From: Sphingomonas sp. SORGH_AS_0879
GTDB taxonomy: Bacteria; Pseudomonadota; Alphaproteobacteria; Sphingomonadales; Sphingomonadaceae
Direction of reading: 5' to 3'
Length of the DNA stretch: 64,000 bases
Assembly: GCF_030819175.1 (NCBI RefSeq)
Contig: NZ_JAUTBJ010000002.1
Span: 2,738,001-2,802,000, forward strand
Positions 53,871 to 63,599 of the stretch are shown here, piece by piece. Made by a program: the position numbers and the translations under genes. The notes below the pieces were generated by a model. It was given only the letters and a program-made list of their open reading frames with translations, was not told where the DNA came from and did not search any database. Within the stretch, counting starts at the first letter, position 1. The number at the start of each line of letters is the position of its first letter.

Positions 53871-56009
53871 TCAATAATCGAAGCGCAGGGTCGCCAGGAT
53901 ACTGCGCGGCGCGGCATAGAAGGCCTGGCCGTATTTCAGCGTCCCCAGATACTTGGCATTGGTCACGTTGCGCAGGTTCACGCTGGCGCGGACATGGTCG
54001 ATCAGGCGGATGCTGCCCAGCAGGTCCAGCGTGGCATAGGCGTCCTGCACCACCGGGATCGCCTGCCCCGCCGCCGTCACCGCGCCGCTGTCGTTGCTGA
54101 TCCGGCTCTGATAGCGGAACTGGCCGCCCAGCTTCAGGTCGTTCAACGGCGCGATGCTATAGGTCGCGGCAAGCTTGAACGTGTCGCGCGGGATGAAGGG
54201 ACGCGCGCGGGCGCCGTCGCCATCCTCGACCTGAAGATGGGTGAAGCCGCCCGACAGCAACCAGCGATCGGTCATCCGACCCGCCACCTCGACCTCGAAC
54301 CCCTTCGAGACGCTGTCCTGCCCGATATAATAGTTGACGCCGACCGGCCCGTTGGTTCCGTCGAACGCACCCGCATAGAGGGCCAGCCCCTTCTGCTCCG
54401 CCCGGAACAGCGCCGCCGAGCCATAGAGCCGACCGCCAAGCCACTCGCCTTTCAACCCGGCCTCGATACTCGATCCGCGCGCGGGGTCCAGGCGGGTGTT
54501 GGTGATGTCGACTTGGCTCTGCGGATTGAAGATGCCGGTATAGCTGGCATAGGCGGTGACATGATCCGTCAGGTCGTACAGCGCGCCCAGATAGGGCGTG
54601 ACGCGGCTGTTCCGCCGGGTCTGGTCGACGCCGTAAGACTCGCCCGAGCTGCGCAGCCAGATCGCCGTCGCGCCGACCACGCCCTTCAGCCGGTCGGTCA
54701 GGTTCAGGTGCATCGCACCGTAAGCGCGGGTCAGCCGGTCCTGCGTATCCGCCTGCTGGATCATCGGGTCATATCCCACCTGCGGCGCGCGGAAATTGGG
54801 CAGGTTGCGGATATCGCCATAGTCGACGAACGCCTGCCCGTTCCCGGCATATTGCTCGCCATCGGAACGGCCGGTCGACACGCCGAACGCCAATTGATGA
54901 TCGCGCCCGAACAGCGAGACACCGCCCGAGGCGTAACCGTCGAACAGCAACTGGTCGTAGTTCGAATCGTAGCGCCCGGTCTGCCCCTGCATACCCAATC
55001 CGGTCGTCCGGTCGGGCAGACCGAAGGCATAGAGCAGCCGCGCACTTTCTTCCCAACGCCGATAGGTCACGACGCCGCGCACCGCCCAGTCGCCGAACGG
55101 CTTCCACGCCAGTTCGCCGAACGCGGTCTGGTCGAGGACATTCCAATAGGTCCAGTCCGCCGAGGTCGAGGCCGAGCGCGCATAATCGATCCGCGTCCCG
55201 TCTTTATAGGTCAGCGGCAACGCGCCCCACAGCACCCCGCGCGAGCGATTGTCCTGCCGCGAATAGCCGAGCGTCGCGGTCAGGGCGGGCGTCACGTCCC
55301 AGGCCAGCAGCCCGGCCACCACGTCGCGATTGACGTGATTATAGTCCAGATAGCTGTCCCGCTCCTCATGCGCCCCGACCGTGCGTATCCGGAGCGACCC
55401 GTCGCCGGTCAACGGACCGGAGACGTCGCCCTCCAGACGCCACATGCCGAACGAGCCGAGATAGGCCGAGCCATTGGCCTGGAAGCTCTTCGTTGGGCGC
55501 TTGCGCAGGAAGTTGATCGTCGCCGACGGATTGCCGACACCGGTCATGATCGCATTCGCGCCGCGCACCGCCTCGACCCGATCGAACAGGATCGTATCGA
55601 GATCGCCCGTCTGGATGTTGTAGAACATCGGCAGGCCGATGCCGTCGACCTGGAAATTGGTGACGTCGAACCCGCGCGAGTTGAACTCGGTCCGGTCGGT
55701 CTCGGTCCGCTCGACATTGATGCCGACCGTCTGGGTCAGCAGGTCCTGGACGTTGGTCAGTGCGAAGTCGTCGATCCGCTGGCGGTCGATCACCGTCACC
55801 GACTGCGGCGTCTCGCGCAGCGACAGCGCCAGCCCGGTCGGCGACGCGCTTTCCTGATCCCCCGCCAGTGCCGCGCGGGCACCCGTGACGATCACGTCGT
55901 CGGCGCGCTGCGGATCGGCGGCGGGTGTCGTCTCGGCGGCAAGGGCCGGTCCACCCCAGACCAGCGACGCGACGCCCACCGACAAGGCCGCCGTCAGCCT
56001 GCGCTTCAT
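53871..56009 (-). CDS. TonB-dependent siderophore receptor
   Basis: 712 residues from the ATG at 56009, which has GGAGG upstream. Signal peptide (cleavage near ALAAET), TonB-box-like DDVIVTGARA, and the siderophore-receptor plug LSLRETPQSVTVIDRQRIDD with EFNSRGFDVTNFQVDGIGL. Barrel ends AAPRSILATLRFDY with a terminal aromatic. The plug fits the FhuE/FpvA ferric-siderophore class. A Fur-box-like sequence lies 60 bp upstream (56070-56088), so iron control is likely. Confidence 0.95.
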   Translation of the reverse strand: MKRRLTAALSVGVASLVWGGPALAAETTPAADPQRADDVIVTGARAALAGDQESASPTGLALSLRETPQSVTVIDRQRIDDFALTNVQDLLTQTVGINVERTETDRTEFNSRGFDVTNFQVDGIGLPMFYNIQTGDLDTILFDRVEAVRGANAIMTGVGNPSATINFLRKRPTKSFQANGSAYLGSFGMWRLEGDVSGPLTGDGSLRIRTVGAHEERDSYLDYNHVNRDVVAGLLAWDVTPALTATLGYSRQDNRSRGVLWGALPLTYKDGTRIDYARSASTSADWTYWNVLDQTAFGELAWKPFGDWAVRGVVTYRRWEESARLLYAFGLPDRTTGLGMQGQTGRYDSNYDQLLFDGYASGGVSLFGRDHQLAFGVSTGRSDGEQYAGNGQAFVDYGDIRNLPNFRAPQVGYDPMIQQADTQDRLTRAYGAMHLNLTDRLKGVVGATAIWLRSSGESYGVDQTRRNSRVTPYLGALYDLTDHVTAYASYTGIFNPQSQVDITNTRLDPARGSSIEAGLKGEWLGGRLYGSAALFRAEQKGLALYAGAFDGTNGPVGVNYYIGQDSVSKGFEVEVAGRMTDRWLLSGGFTHLQVEDGDGARARPFIPRDTFKLAATYSIAPLNDLKLGGQFRYQSRISNDSGAVTAAGQAIPVVQDAYATLDLLGSIRLIDHVRASVNLRNVTNAKYLGTLKYGQAFYAAPRSILATLRFDY

Positions 56010-56069
56010 AATTCCTCCGAGGAAACAGGATACCCGTCCGGGCATATTCACCCTGCCCCTAGTAAGAAG

Positions 56070-56088
56070 AATAATGATAATCAATCGC
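56070..56088 (-). promoter_or_regulatory. Fur-box-like sequence upstream of siderophore receptor
   Basis: AATAATGATAATCAATCGC matches 15 of 19 positions of the classical Fur box GATAATGATAATCATTATC. It lies about 60 bp before the receptor ATG, a promoter-proximal position expected for an iron-repressed gene. Confidence 0.6.
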
Positions 56089-56150
56089 ATATTTTCTCAA
56101 GCATTTGTGAAGCGATGACATTTTCGTCATGACCAAGGGACGATATTGAC

Positions 56151-56175
56151 TGCCTAGGCAATCATTGCCATGGCA
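56151..56175. promoter_or_regulatory. Twin palindromes, MarR operator candidate
   Basis: TGCCTAGGCA (56151-56160) and TGCCATGGCA (56166-56175) are both perfect 10-bp palindromes, centres 15 bp apart, ending 5 bp before the ATG of the MarR gene. A TTGACT -35-like hexamer overlaps the first at 56146-56151. Repression of the efflux operon by its own MarR is inferred. Confidence 0.6.
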
Positions 56176-56180
56176 GCGAA

Positions 56181-56633
56181 ATGACTTCGAATACGCCCGA
56201 TTCCTTCGACCCCGAACGCTCGGTCGGTTATCTGACCAAGCGGGTGTTCCAGCTTGCCCGTATCGGCATGGAACCGATCTTCGCCGATGAGGAGGTCACC
56301 CATGTCCAGTGGAGCGCAATGATGGCGCTGCATCACGGCCTGGGCGGCACCGCCGCCGAGCTGTCGCGCCATCTGTGCCACGACACCGGGGCGACGACCC
56401 GGATTCTCGACACGCTGGAGGAGCGCGGCCTGATCGAACGCTCGCGCAGCACGACGGATCGTCGCGTGGTTCGGCTGTCGCTGACGGATCGGGGGCGGGT
56501 CATCACCGATCGGTGCAAGGTCAAGGTGCTGGCCCATTGGGACGAATGGCTCGCCGACTGGTCGGGCGAGGATGTCGCGCGCTTCGTCGGATATCTGGTC
56601 CGCCTGCGCAACAAGCTGGAGACGGTGGCATGA
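56181..56633 (+). CDS. MarR-family regulator of the efflux operon
   Basis: 150 residues. Winged helix with HHGLGGTAAELSRHLCHDTG, recognition helix ATTRILDTLEERGLIE and wing RSRSTTDRRVVRLSLTD. First gene of a four-gene operon (MarR, outer-membrane factor, membrane fusion protein, DHA2 transporter), each overlapping the next. Twin palindromes just upstream are the likely operator. Such regulators are typically released by the drug or phenolic that the pump exports. Confidence 0.93.
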   Translation: MTSNTPDSFDPERSVGYLTKRVFQLARIGMEPIFADEEVTHVQWSAMMALHHGLGGTAAELSRHLCHDTGATTRILDTLEERGLIERSRSTTDRRVVRLSLTDRGRVITDRCKVKVLAHWDEWLADWSGEDVARFVGYLVRLRNKLETVA

Positions 56634-58033
56634 AGCGGTTCGCATTTCTGACCGGGTTGCTGCTCGCGGGCTGTTCGGTGCCCCGAGCGCATCCCGCCGT
56701 GACGCAGACCCCGCCGGAGAAGCTGGGCCTGGGGACCGCGCAGGCGCCGCTGGTCGCCGCCGATTGGTGGCGGGGGCTGGGCGATCCGCAACTCGACCGG
56801 ATCGTCGGCGATGCCCTGTCGGGCAATCCCTCGCTCGACGTCGCGCTCGCGCGGCTGCGGCAGGCGGAGACGGTTCTCGCCACCCGCCGCGCCGATAACG
56901 GCCCCTCGGTCTCGCTCGACGCGCAGGAGCAATATAGCCGGATTTCGGGCCGCTACACGATCCCGCCGCCCTTTGCGGGCACGACCCAGTGGCTGGGTCA
57001 GGCACAGGCCAATTTGAACTGGACGATCGACCTGTTCGGGCGACAGGCGGCGGCGATCGAAGCGGCGCGCGCCTCCACCCGCGCGGCGGCGCTGGACGTG
57101 ACGGCGGCACGCCTCGCGCTGGCCGGCTCGGTCGCGCAGACCTATGTCGAACTGGCCCGGGCCGAGCGGCAGGCGGCGATCGCCCGCCAGACGATCGACA
57201 CCCGCACCCGCTCGCTCGCGCTGATCCAGTCGCGCATCCGCCACCAGCTCGCCAGCCAGCTCGATGCGTCGAGCGGCCAGACATTGCTCGCCCAGGCGCG
57301 GGTCGCCCTGGCGCGGGCGGAGGCGCAGGCGGCGCTCTCACGCAACGCGCTGGCGGCGCTGGCCGGGCGCGGGCTGGACTATCCGGCGACGATCGCACCG
57401 ACGCGGATCACCTTCGATACCGCGCTGCCCATGCCCGCGACGGTGCCCGCCGACCTGTTGTCGCGGCGGCCCGATATCGCCGCGTCGCTTGCCCGGATCG
57501 ACGCGGCCAGCGCCGGACAGGAGGTCGCCCGCAAGGCGTTCCTGCCCAATATCAACCTGATGGCGCTGGCGGGCTTCCAGGCGGTGGGTCTGGGTAATCT
57601 GTTCACCGCCGATGCGGGAACGGCGGGGGCTGGCCCCGCCATCCATCTGCCGATCTTCGACAGCGGGCGGCTCCGGGCCGGACTGGCCGGGGCGACCGCC
57701 GCGCTCGACCTGGCGACCGCCGACTATAACGACCGCATCGTCGGCGCGGTACGCGAGGCCGCCGATGCGGTGACGCGCAGCACGACCCTGGCGACCGAGC
57801 GTGCCCGCCAGCGCGAGGTCGTGCGCGGCCTGTCCGAGACCCGCCGCCTCAACGCGATTCGGGTATCGAGCGGGCTGCAATCGCAACTTGGCCTGATCGA
57901 TCCCGACATCCGCCAGCTGGAGGCGGACCAGGCCGACGCCAATCTCGCCGCCGATGCGGTCCAGGCGCGCATCGCGCTGGCCGTCGCCCTGGGCGGTGGT
58001 TTCTCCTCTTCCTCGCAAGGTATCACGCAATGA
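56630..58033 (+). CDS. NodT/TolC-type outer-membrane efflux lipoprotein
   Basis: 467 residues, ATGA overlap with the MarR gene. Signal peptide with lipobox LLAGC (Cys 15). Two OEP repeats follow: WWRGLGDPQLDRIVGDALSG, NLNWTIDLFGRQAAAIEAAR, then LSRRPDIAASLARIDAASAG and GPAIHLPIFDSGRLRAGLAG, the signature of the RND/NodT outer-membrane factor family. Forms the outer-membrane channel for the pump encoded downstream. Confidence 0.95.
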   Translation: MKRFAFLTGLLLAGCSVPRAHPAVTQTPPEKLGLGTAQAPLVAADWWRGLGDPQLDRIVGDALSGNPSLDVALARLRQAETVLATRRADNGPSVSLDAQEQYSRISGRYTIPPPFAGTTQWLGQAQANLNWTIDLFGRQAAAIEAARASTRAAALDVTAARLALAGSVAQTYVELARAERQAAIARQTIDTRTRSLALIQSRIRHQLASQLDASSGQTLLAQARVALARAEAQAALSRNALAALAGRGLDYPATIAPTRITFDTALPMPATVPADLLSRRPDIAASLARIDAASAGQEVARKAFLPNINLMALAGFQAVGLGNLFTADAGTAGAGPAIHLPIFDSGRLRAGLAGATAALDLATADYNDRIVGAVREAADAVTRSTTLATERARQREVVRGLSETRRLNAIRVSSGLQSQLGLIDPDIRQLEADQADANLAADAVQARIALAVALGGGFSSSSQGITQ

Positions 58034-59223
58034 GCGACACCGAAGCCGCCGCCCCTACCCCCGCCCCCTCGGCCGCCCCTACGACCCAGTCGCCGACGGG
58101 TGGCAAGCCCAAGGCGCGCAGGATGGGCCTGACCATCCTCGTGATCGTCGTGGTCGTCGCCGCGATCGTCTGGGCCGTGTTCCACTTCCTGCTCGCCAAG
58201 CCGGAGGAGGAAACCGACGACGCCTATGTCGCCGGGGACGTGGTGGCGATCACCGCGCGCGATCCGGGCACGGTCCTGGCCATCCATGCCGACAATACCC
58301 AGACGGTGAAGGCGGGCGCGCCACTGCTCGACCTCGATCCCGCGACCGCCGATGTGGGGCTGGCCTCCGCCGCCGCCGAACTGGCGCGCGCCGTGCGCTC
58401 GACCCGCGCCGACTTCACCAAGGTCAATCAGAGCGGCGCGGCGATCGTCCAGGCGCAGGCCGAACTGGCCCGCGCACGCGACGACTATGCCCGCCGTCGC
58501 GGTGCCGCCGCCGAGGGCGCGGTGTCGGGCGAGGAACTGTCCCACGCCGCCGATGCGGTGAAGGTCGCCACCGCCAATCTGAACCTCGCCCGCGCCCAGG
58601 CGGCACAGACGCGCACCACCGTGCAGGGTACCGAGGTCGGCACCAACCCCGCCGTGATGGCCGCGATCGCCGCCTATCGCCGCGCCGCGATCGCCCGCAA
58701 CCATATGCACGTCATCGCGCCGATCACCGGCGTGGTAGCCCAGCGCACCGTGCAGGTGGGACAGCAGGTCGCGGCGGGCACGCCCCTGATGGCGGTCGTC
58801 CCGCTCGACCGCCTGTGGGTCGACGCCAATTTCCGCGAGACCCAGCTCAAGGACCTTCGCATCGGCCAGCCCGCGACGATCGTCGCCGACATGTATGGCG
58901 GCAAGATCGTCTATCACGGCAAGGTCATCGGTCTGGGCGCGGGCAGCGGCAACGCCTTTGCCCTCCTGCCGCCGCAGAACGCCAGCGGCAACTGGATCAA
59001 GATCGTCCAGCGCGTGCCGGTACGTATCGGCCTGAACGCGAATGAGCTGCGCCAGAACCCCTTGCGCGTCGGCCTGTCGGCGACGGTGACCGTGGACACC
59101 GCCGATCAGCGCGGGCCCCGGATCGGCACCGCCGCCACCCAGGCCTATCGCACGCCCGCGACCGACGCCAACGACCCGGCGGTCGAGGTCCGGATCGCGC
59201 AGATCATCGCGGCCAATCGCTGA
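58030..59223 (+). CDS. emrA: EmrA/HlyD-type membrane fusion protein
   Basis: 397 residues, ATGA overlap with the outer-membrane factor. Ala/Pro-rich cytoplasmic N-terminus, one TM (LTILVIVVVVAAIVWAVFHF, about 36-55), a lipoyl-like half (DDAYVAGDVVAITARDPGTV), a coiled coil (ELARARDDYARRRGAAAEGA) and the second half-barrel (VIAPITGVVAQRTVQVGQQV). Standard EmrA plan, linking inner-membrane EmrB to the outer-membrane channel. Confidence 0.95.
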   Translation: MSDTEAAAPTPAPSAAPTTQSPTGGKPKARRMGLTILVIVVVVAAIVWAVFHFLLAKPEEETDDAYVAGDVVAITARDPGTVLAIHADNTQTVKAGAPLLDLDPATADVGLASAAAELARAVRSTRADFTKVNQSGAAIVQAQAELARARDDYARRRGAAAEGAVSGEELSHAADAVKVATANLNLARAQAAQTRTTVQGTEVGTNPAVMAAIAAYRRAAIARNHMHVIAPITGVVAQRTVQVGQQVAAGTPLMAVVPLDRLWVDANFRETQLKDLRIGQPATIVADMYGGKIVYHGKVIGLGAGSGNAFALLPPQNASGNWIKIVQRVPVRIGLNANELRQNPLRVGLSATVTVDTADQRGPRIGTAATQAYRTPATDANDPAVEVRIAQIIAANR

Positions 59224-60782
59224 TGGCCGGGGCCCCTTCTCACGCGGGTGCGGGGGATGGCCCCGCCCCGCTGAAAGGTCCGGCGCTGGCGCTCGTCGCC
59301 TTCGCGCTGGCCCTGGGCACCTTCATGCAGGTGCTCGATACGACCATCGCCAATGTGTCGCTGCCCACCATCGCGGGCAATCTGGGCGTCAGTTCGGACA
59401 ATTCGACCTGGGTCGTCACCGCCTTCGCCGTGGCGAACGGCGTGGCGGTGCCGCTGACCGGCTGGCTGATGGGCAAGTTCGGGGTGGTGCGCACCTTCTG
59501 CGTGTCGGTGCTGCTGTTCACCATCGCCTCCTTCCTGTGCGGCATCGCGTGGAACCTGTCCTCGCTGATCGGCTTCCGCGTGCTTCAGGGTGCGGTGTCG
59601 GGGCCGATGATCCCGGGCAGCCAGGCGCTGCTCATCTCGATCTTCCCGCCGCAAAAGCGCTCCACCGCCCTCGGCATCTGGTCGATGACGACGCTGGTCG
59701 CGCCGATCATGGGGCCGATCCTGGGCGGCTACATCTCCGACAATTATCACTGGAGCTGGATATTCCTGATCAACGTGCCGGTCGGTCTGTTCTGTGCAGG
59801 GATATGCTGGCGCGGGCTGTCCGCCCGAGAGACGCCGACCCGCAACCTGCCGATCGACAAGGTAGGCCTGATCATGCTGGTCGTCTGGGTCGGCGCGCTT
59901 CAGATGATGCTCGACCTGGGCAAGAATGACGACTGGTTCCATTCGACCCGGATCGTCGTAATGACGGTAATCGCGATCGTCGGCTTCGTCGCCTGGCTGA
60001 TCTGGGAGTTGACCGACGCCAATCCGGCGGTCGACCTGTCGCTGTTCAAGGGGCGCAATTTCAGCATCGGGACGCTGGCCTTCTGCTTGGGCTATGCGGT
60101 GTTCTTCGCCAACACGCTGCTGCTGCCGCTCTGGCTCCAGACGCAGCTTGGCTATACCGCGACCTGGGCGGGTCTGGTGGCGGCGCCCAGCGGGGCGGTC
60201 GCCGTCGTGCTGACCCCGATCGTCGCGCGGCTGTCGGGCAAGGTCGATGCGCGGGTGATGGCGACGATCGCCTTCGCGGCGTTCGGCGTCTCCTATTGGA
60301 TGCGCTCCGGGCTCAATACCCAGGCGAGCTTCGGTGACTTCGTCCTGCCCCTGATGGTGCAGGGGATCGCGATGAGCACCTTCTTCCTCGCGATGCTGAC
60401 CATCGCACTGGACGGGGTGCCGCCCGCACGCATCCCCTCGGCCACCGGCATCTCAAACTTCGCGCGCATCACGGCGGGCAGCTTCGCCGCCTCGCTGACC
60501 ACGACCATGTGGGACCGGCGCGAGGCGATGCACCAGGCGCATCTGTCCGAGGCGATCGGACAGGGCCCGGTGTGGCAGATGGCGAAGAACGGCCTCGGCC
60601 ATCTCGGCATGACCGACGTCCAGGCCGCCGCCGCCGTCACGCGGCAGATGGTCGGACAGGCCTATCTGCTGGCCTCGACCGACATTTTCTATGTCTCGGC
60701 CTGGCTCTGCATCGTGCTGGCGGCGCTGACCTGGTTCACCAGACGGCCCAAGCCGCATGACGGCCCCATTGCGGCGGATTGA
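59223..60782 (+). CDS. emrB: DHA2-family MFS multidrug transporter, EmrB type
   Basis: 519 residues with 14 hydrophobic segments; the start overlaps the emrA stop (TGATG). DHA2 motifs: LDTTIANVSLPTIAGNLGVS, VLQGAVSGPMIPGSQALLIS and GIWSMTTLVAPIMGPILGGY, WIFLINVPVGL. A proton-driven drug or toxic-compound exporter forming a tripartite pump with the two preceding gene products. Confidence 0.96.
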   Translation: MAGAPSHAGAGDGPAPLKGPALALVAFALALGTFMQVLDTTIANVSLPTIAGNLGVSSDNSTWVVTAFAVANGVAVPLTGWLMGKFGVVRTFCVSVLLFTIASFLCGIAWNLSSLIGFRVLQGAVSGPMIPGSQALLISIFPPQKRSTALGIWSMTTLVAPIMGPILGGYISDNYHWSWIFLINVPVGLFCAGICWRGLSARETPTRNLPIDKVGLIMLVVWVGALQMMLDLGKNDDWFHSTRIVVMTVIAIVGFVAWLIWELTDANPAVDLSLFKGRNFSIGTLAFCLGYAVFFANTLLLPLWLQTQLGYTATWAGLVAAPSGAVAVVLTPIVARLSGKVDARVMATIAFAAFGVSYWMRSGLNTQASFGDFVLPLMVQGIAMSTFFLAMLTIALDGVPPARIPSATGISNFARITAGSFAASLTTTMWDRREAMHQAHLSEAIGQGPVWQMAKNGLGHLGMTDVQAAAAVTRQMVGQAYLLASTDIFYVSAWLCIVLAALTWFTRRPKPHDGPIAAD

Positions 60783-60787
60783 TCACT

Positions 60788-60819
60788 CATTCCTCCCCTG
60801 CAAAGGCAGGGGAGGAATG
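60788..60819. repeat. Perfect 14-bp-arm hairpin after emrB
   Basis: CATTCCTCCCCTGC (60788-60801) and its complement (60806-60819) enclose an AAAG loop. No T tract follows. It may protect or end the emr transcript, and resembles the other C/G-rich hairpins at 48560-48579 and 53835-53856. Confidence 0.6.
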
Positions 60820-60871
60820 CATTGCCCTTCACCGACATCTTGCTACCCTCTGGAAAAACGGGAGAGGGATG

Positions 60872-61663
60872 ATGTTGAAAACGCTGGCAATGATGGCGAT
60901 GATCGCGGTGGCGCAGGCCCCGTCCGACCCGCATCTTCCGGGCAAGACCGTGGACAGCGTCGCCCCCACCCTGCCCGCCGGGATCACGCGCGGGGTGCTG
61001 ATCGTCTCCAAGACCAATGGCTGGCGGCATATCGAGCATATCCCGCATTCCAATATCGTCCTGGCCGACATCGCCAAGCGGCTCGGCCGCCCCAGCTTCA
61101 CGACCGAGAATGCCGCCGTCTTCAACGACGAGCAACTGTCGCGTTTCTCCGTCATCGTCCTGAACAGCGCCAGCGGCGACTTCCTGACGCCGGACCAGCA
61201 GGCGGCCTTCGCCCGGTTCGTGGCGAAAGGCGGCGGTGTGGTCGCGCTCCATGCGGCGGGCGACGACAGCCATAAGGAGCCGTGGTATGCCGACACGATC
61301 ATCGGCACGACCTTTATCGGCCACCCGAACGGCGAGGATCACATCCAGTCCGCCCGCGTCATCGCCACCGCACCGCGCCATCCGATCCTGGCGGGGGTCC
61401 GCATGCCCTGGGTCGCGCGCGACGAATGGTACAGCTTCAGCGGCAATCCCGCCACGCGCGGCATGACCGTGCTCGCAGAAGTCGATGAGGCGAGCTATCG
61501 CCCCGGCGACACGCTGCGCATGGGCACCCATCCCGTCATGTGGATCAATCCGCGCGCCAAGGGCCGGGTCTTCTACTCCGCGCTGGGGCATGAGCCGCAA
61601 CTCTATGGCGACCCCGCCTATCGCCGCATCCTGACCAACGCGATCCGCTGGGCGGCGCGCTAG
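60872..61663 (+). CDS. ThuA domain protein, secreted
   Basis: 263 residues; the ATG at 60872 is seven bases after GGAG, with another ATG one codon earlier. Short signal-like N-terminus (MLKTLAMMAMIAVAQAPSDP). ThuA (glutamine-amidotransferase-like, PF06283) domain: GVLIVSKTNGWRHIEHIPHS, FARFVAKGGGVVALHAAGDD, GHPNGEDHIQ, RVFYSALGHEPQLYGDP. ThuA-like proteins are linked to sugar (trehalose) metabolism, but no substrate can be assigned. Convergent with sdaA, 4 bp apart. Confidence 0.9.
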   Translation: MLKTLAMMAMIAVAQAPSDPHLPGKTVDSVAPTLPAGITRGVLIVSKTNGWRHIEHIPHSNIVLADIAKRLGRPSFTTENAAVFNDEQLSRFSVIVLNSASGDFLTPDQQAAFARFVAKGGGVVALHAAGDDSHKEPWYADTIIGTTFIGHPNGEDHIQSARVIATAPRHPILAGVRMPWVARDEWYSFSGNPATRGMTVLAEVDEASYRPGDTLRMGTHPVMWINPRAKGRVFYSALGHEPQLYGDPAYRRILTNAIRWAAR

Positions 61664-61667
61664 GCGC

Positions 61668-63071
61668 TCAGCATTCGACGACGTTGACCGCCAGGCCGCC
61701 CAGGCTGGTTTCCTTATATTGCGACTTCATGTCCTCGCCGGTCTGGCGCATCGTCTCGATCACCTGATCCAGGCTGACGATGTGCCGCCCGTCGCCGTGG
61801 AGCGCCAGATAGGCGGCGTTGATCGCCTTGATCGCCCCCATGGTGTTGCGCTCGATACAGGGGATCTGGACCAGCCCGCCGATCGGGTCGCAGGTCAGGC
61901 CCAGATTATGCTCCATGCCGATCTCGGCGGCATTTTCGACCTGCGCCGGATTGCCGCCCAGTGCCGCCGCCAGCCCCGCCGCAGCCATCGAACAGGCCAC
62001 GCCGACCTCACCCTGACAGCCCATTTCCGCCGCCGAAATGGACGCCCGCTTCTTGTAGAGCATTCCCACCGCCGCCGCCGTCAGCAACAGCGTGCGCACC
62101 CCGTCGCGCGTCGCGCCGTGAACGAAGGTTTCGTAATAGCGCAGCACCGCCGGGATCACCCCCGCCGCGCCGTTGGTGGGGGCGGTGACGACACGGCCGC
62201 CCGCCGCATTCTCCTCGTTCACCGCCAGCGCCCAGAGGCTGACCCATTCGAACACCAGGCTGGGATCGGATCGCGGCCCCCGTTCGAGCAACTTCTGCTT
62301 GATCGCCTGGGCACGACGCTGAACCTTCAGGCCGCCGGGCAATATGCCCGATGCGGCACAGCCCCGCTCGATCGCGCCGCACATCGCATCTCGCACCCGA
62401 TCGAGAAACGCGTCCGTCTCAGCGTCCGCGCGCCACGCCGCCTCGTTCGTGCGGACGATCTGGGCGATAGACAGGCCGGTTTCCACCGTGCGCTCCAGCA
62501 GTTCCGCGCCCGAGGCGAAGGGATGCGCCAGCCGCCGGTTGGACCGCATCGGCTCGGCGCCCTCCATTCGGATCGCCCCGCCACCGATCGAATAGAAACG
62601 CCGCACCACCGCGCTGCCGTCAGCCAGAAAGGCGGTGAAGACCATGCCGTTGGGGTGCGCGGGCAGGAAACCCGGGCGGAACAGCAGGTCGGTCTCATAG
62701 TCGAAGGCCATGGGATGCCGCCCATCCAGCGCAATCTCCCCCGACCGCGCGATATCCGCCAACAGGCCTTCGATCGCATCGGGGTCGACCGTCTCCGGCG
62801 TTTCCCCCGCCAGCCCGAGCAGGACCGCCCGGTCGCTATGATGTCCCCGCCCGGTCAGCGAGAGCGAGCCGAACAGTTCCGCCTGTACGCGGTGCGGGAT
62901 CAGGCCGGTGTCGAGCATCTCGGCGGCAAAGGCCTTGGCCGCGCGCATCGGTCCCACGGTATGCGAGCTGGACGGGCCGATACCGATGGTGAACAACTCG
63001 GTCACGCTGACGGCGGCAACGCTGTCTTCGCCACGCGGCAAGGCGATCACGGGGGTGGCGGACAGGGTCAA
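61668..63071 (-). CDS. sdaA: L-serine ammonia-lyase (iron-sulfur type)
   Basis: 467 residues, single-chain SdaA deaminating serine to pyruvate. The start is a TTG at 63071; no ATG occurs before residue 42. Beta domain opening [20 protein letters not shown]; alpha domain with [40 protein letters not shown], giving the cysteines for the [4Fe-4S] cluster, and [17 protein letters not shown] at the C-terminus, whose tail cysteine is typical of the family. Confidence 0.95.
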   Translation of the reverse strand: MTLSATPVIALPRGEDSVAAVSVTELFTIGIGPSSSHTVGPMRAAKAFAAEMLDTGLIPHRVQAELFGSLSLTGRGHHSDRAVLLGLAGETPETVDPDAIEGLLADIARSGEIALDGRHPMAFDYETDLLFRPGFLPAHPNGMVFTAFLADGSAVVRRFYSIGGGAIRMEGAEPMRSNRRLAHPFASGAELLERTVETGLSIAQIVRTNEAAWRADAETDAFLDRVRDAMCGAIERGCAASGILPGGLKVQRRAQAIKQKLLERGPRSDPSLVFEWVSLWALAVNEENAAGGRVVTAPTNGAAGVIPAVLRYYETFVHGATRDGVRTLLLTAAAVGMLYKKRASISAAEMGCQGEVGVACSMAAAGLAAALGGNPAQVENAAEIGMEHNLGLTCDPIGGLVQIPCIERNTMGAIKAINAAYLALHGDGRHIVSLDQVIETMRQTGEDMKSQYKETSLGGLAVNVVEC

Positions 63072-63104
63072 GATCGTTCCAATTGTTACGGCTTTACCCG
63101 TTGA

Positions 63105-63461
63105 CTAGCCCAACTCCCTGCGGCTGGCCAGCCACGCCTTTGCAATCTCCCAATTCTGCGACGACAGCTGATCCAGCAATTCGGGGGACAGCGGTCGACG
63201 GAACCGGCACCGGGCGGAAAAATCGGATGCGGACACGACCCGCGCCATGACCCCACCGGTATCCGGCAGATACAGACGGATGACCGATCCCAGGACAAGC
63301 GGAATATAGGTCTGAAGCTGAACGCCTTCGCGCGATAGCTGCAACACCTTGCACAGCGCCCTTGCGAGGCCGTCGGTCGCGGGCTCCGCCGCCGTTGCCG
63401 TCGCGTCCATCGAACGACGACGGCGTCTGAAGGTGACGGTCTCGAACTCGGCGGCGAACAT
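63105..63461 (-). CDS. PilZ-domain protein
   Basis: 118 residues. An Arg cluster (FRRRRRSMDATA, about 11-22) precedes LSREGVQLQTYIPLVLGSVI, matching the RxxxR and (D/N)xSxxG parts of c-di-GMP-binding PilZ domains, with Asp/Asn replaced by Leu. VVSASDFSARCRFRRPLSPE completes the barrel. The start at 63461 keeps the Arg motif; an ATG at 63410 would lose it. Probably a single-domain c-di-GMP effector. Confidence 0.8.
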   Translation of the reverse strand: MFAAEFETVTFRRRRRSMDATATAAEPATDGLARALCKVLQLSREGVQLQTYIPLVLGSVIRLYLPDTGGVMARVVSASDFSARCRFRRPLSPELLDQLSSQNWEIAKAWLASRRELG

Positions 63462-63533
63462 CCGGTAAAGGCTATGGATTGCTGGTTAAGGAAGGGTTTA
63501 GGATGGCCCTTCCGACCCTTTGCGGCACGCATG

Positions 63534-63567
63534 AAAAAACCCGGCGCCTCCAGAGGAGGCACCGGGT
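63534..63567 (-). terminator. Rho-independent terminator of rpmE
   Basis: Minus strand: CCCGGTGCCTCC, short loop, GGAGGCGCCGGG with one mismatch, then TTTTTT. It lies 33 bp after the rpmE stop codon. Confidence 0.9.
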
Positions 63568-63599
63568 CCTTTCCGCATTCGCTCCAAAGAGCGACGCGA

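Noticed and set aside
51178..53874. 898-codon open frame on the minus strand opposite the GH9 gene
   Set aside because: Antisense shadow; the plus strand carries all GH9 motifs and a strong ribosome site.
53994..56132. 712-codon plus-strand frame opposite the siderophore receptor
   Set aside because: Composition artefact; the receptor on the minus strand is complete with signal peptide and Fur box.
61719..63104. 461-codon plus-strand frame opposite sdaA
   Set aside because: Arg/His-rich shadow of a complete serine deaminase.
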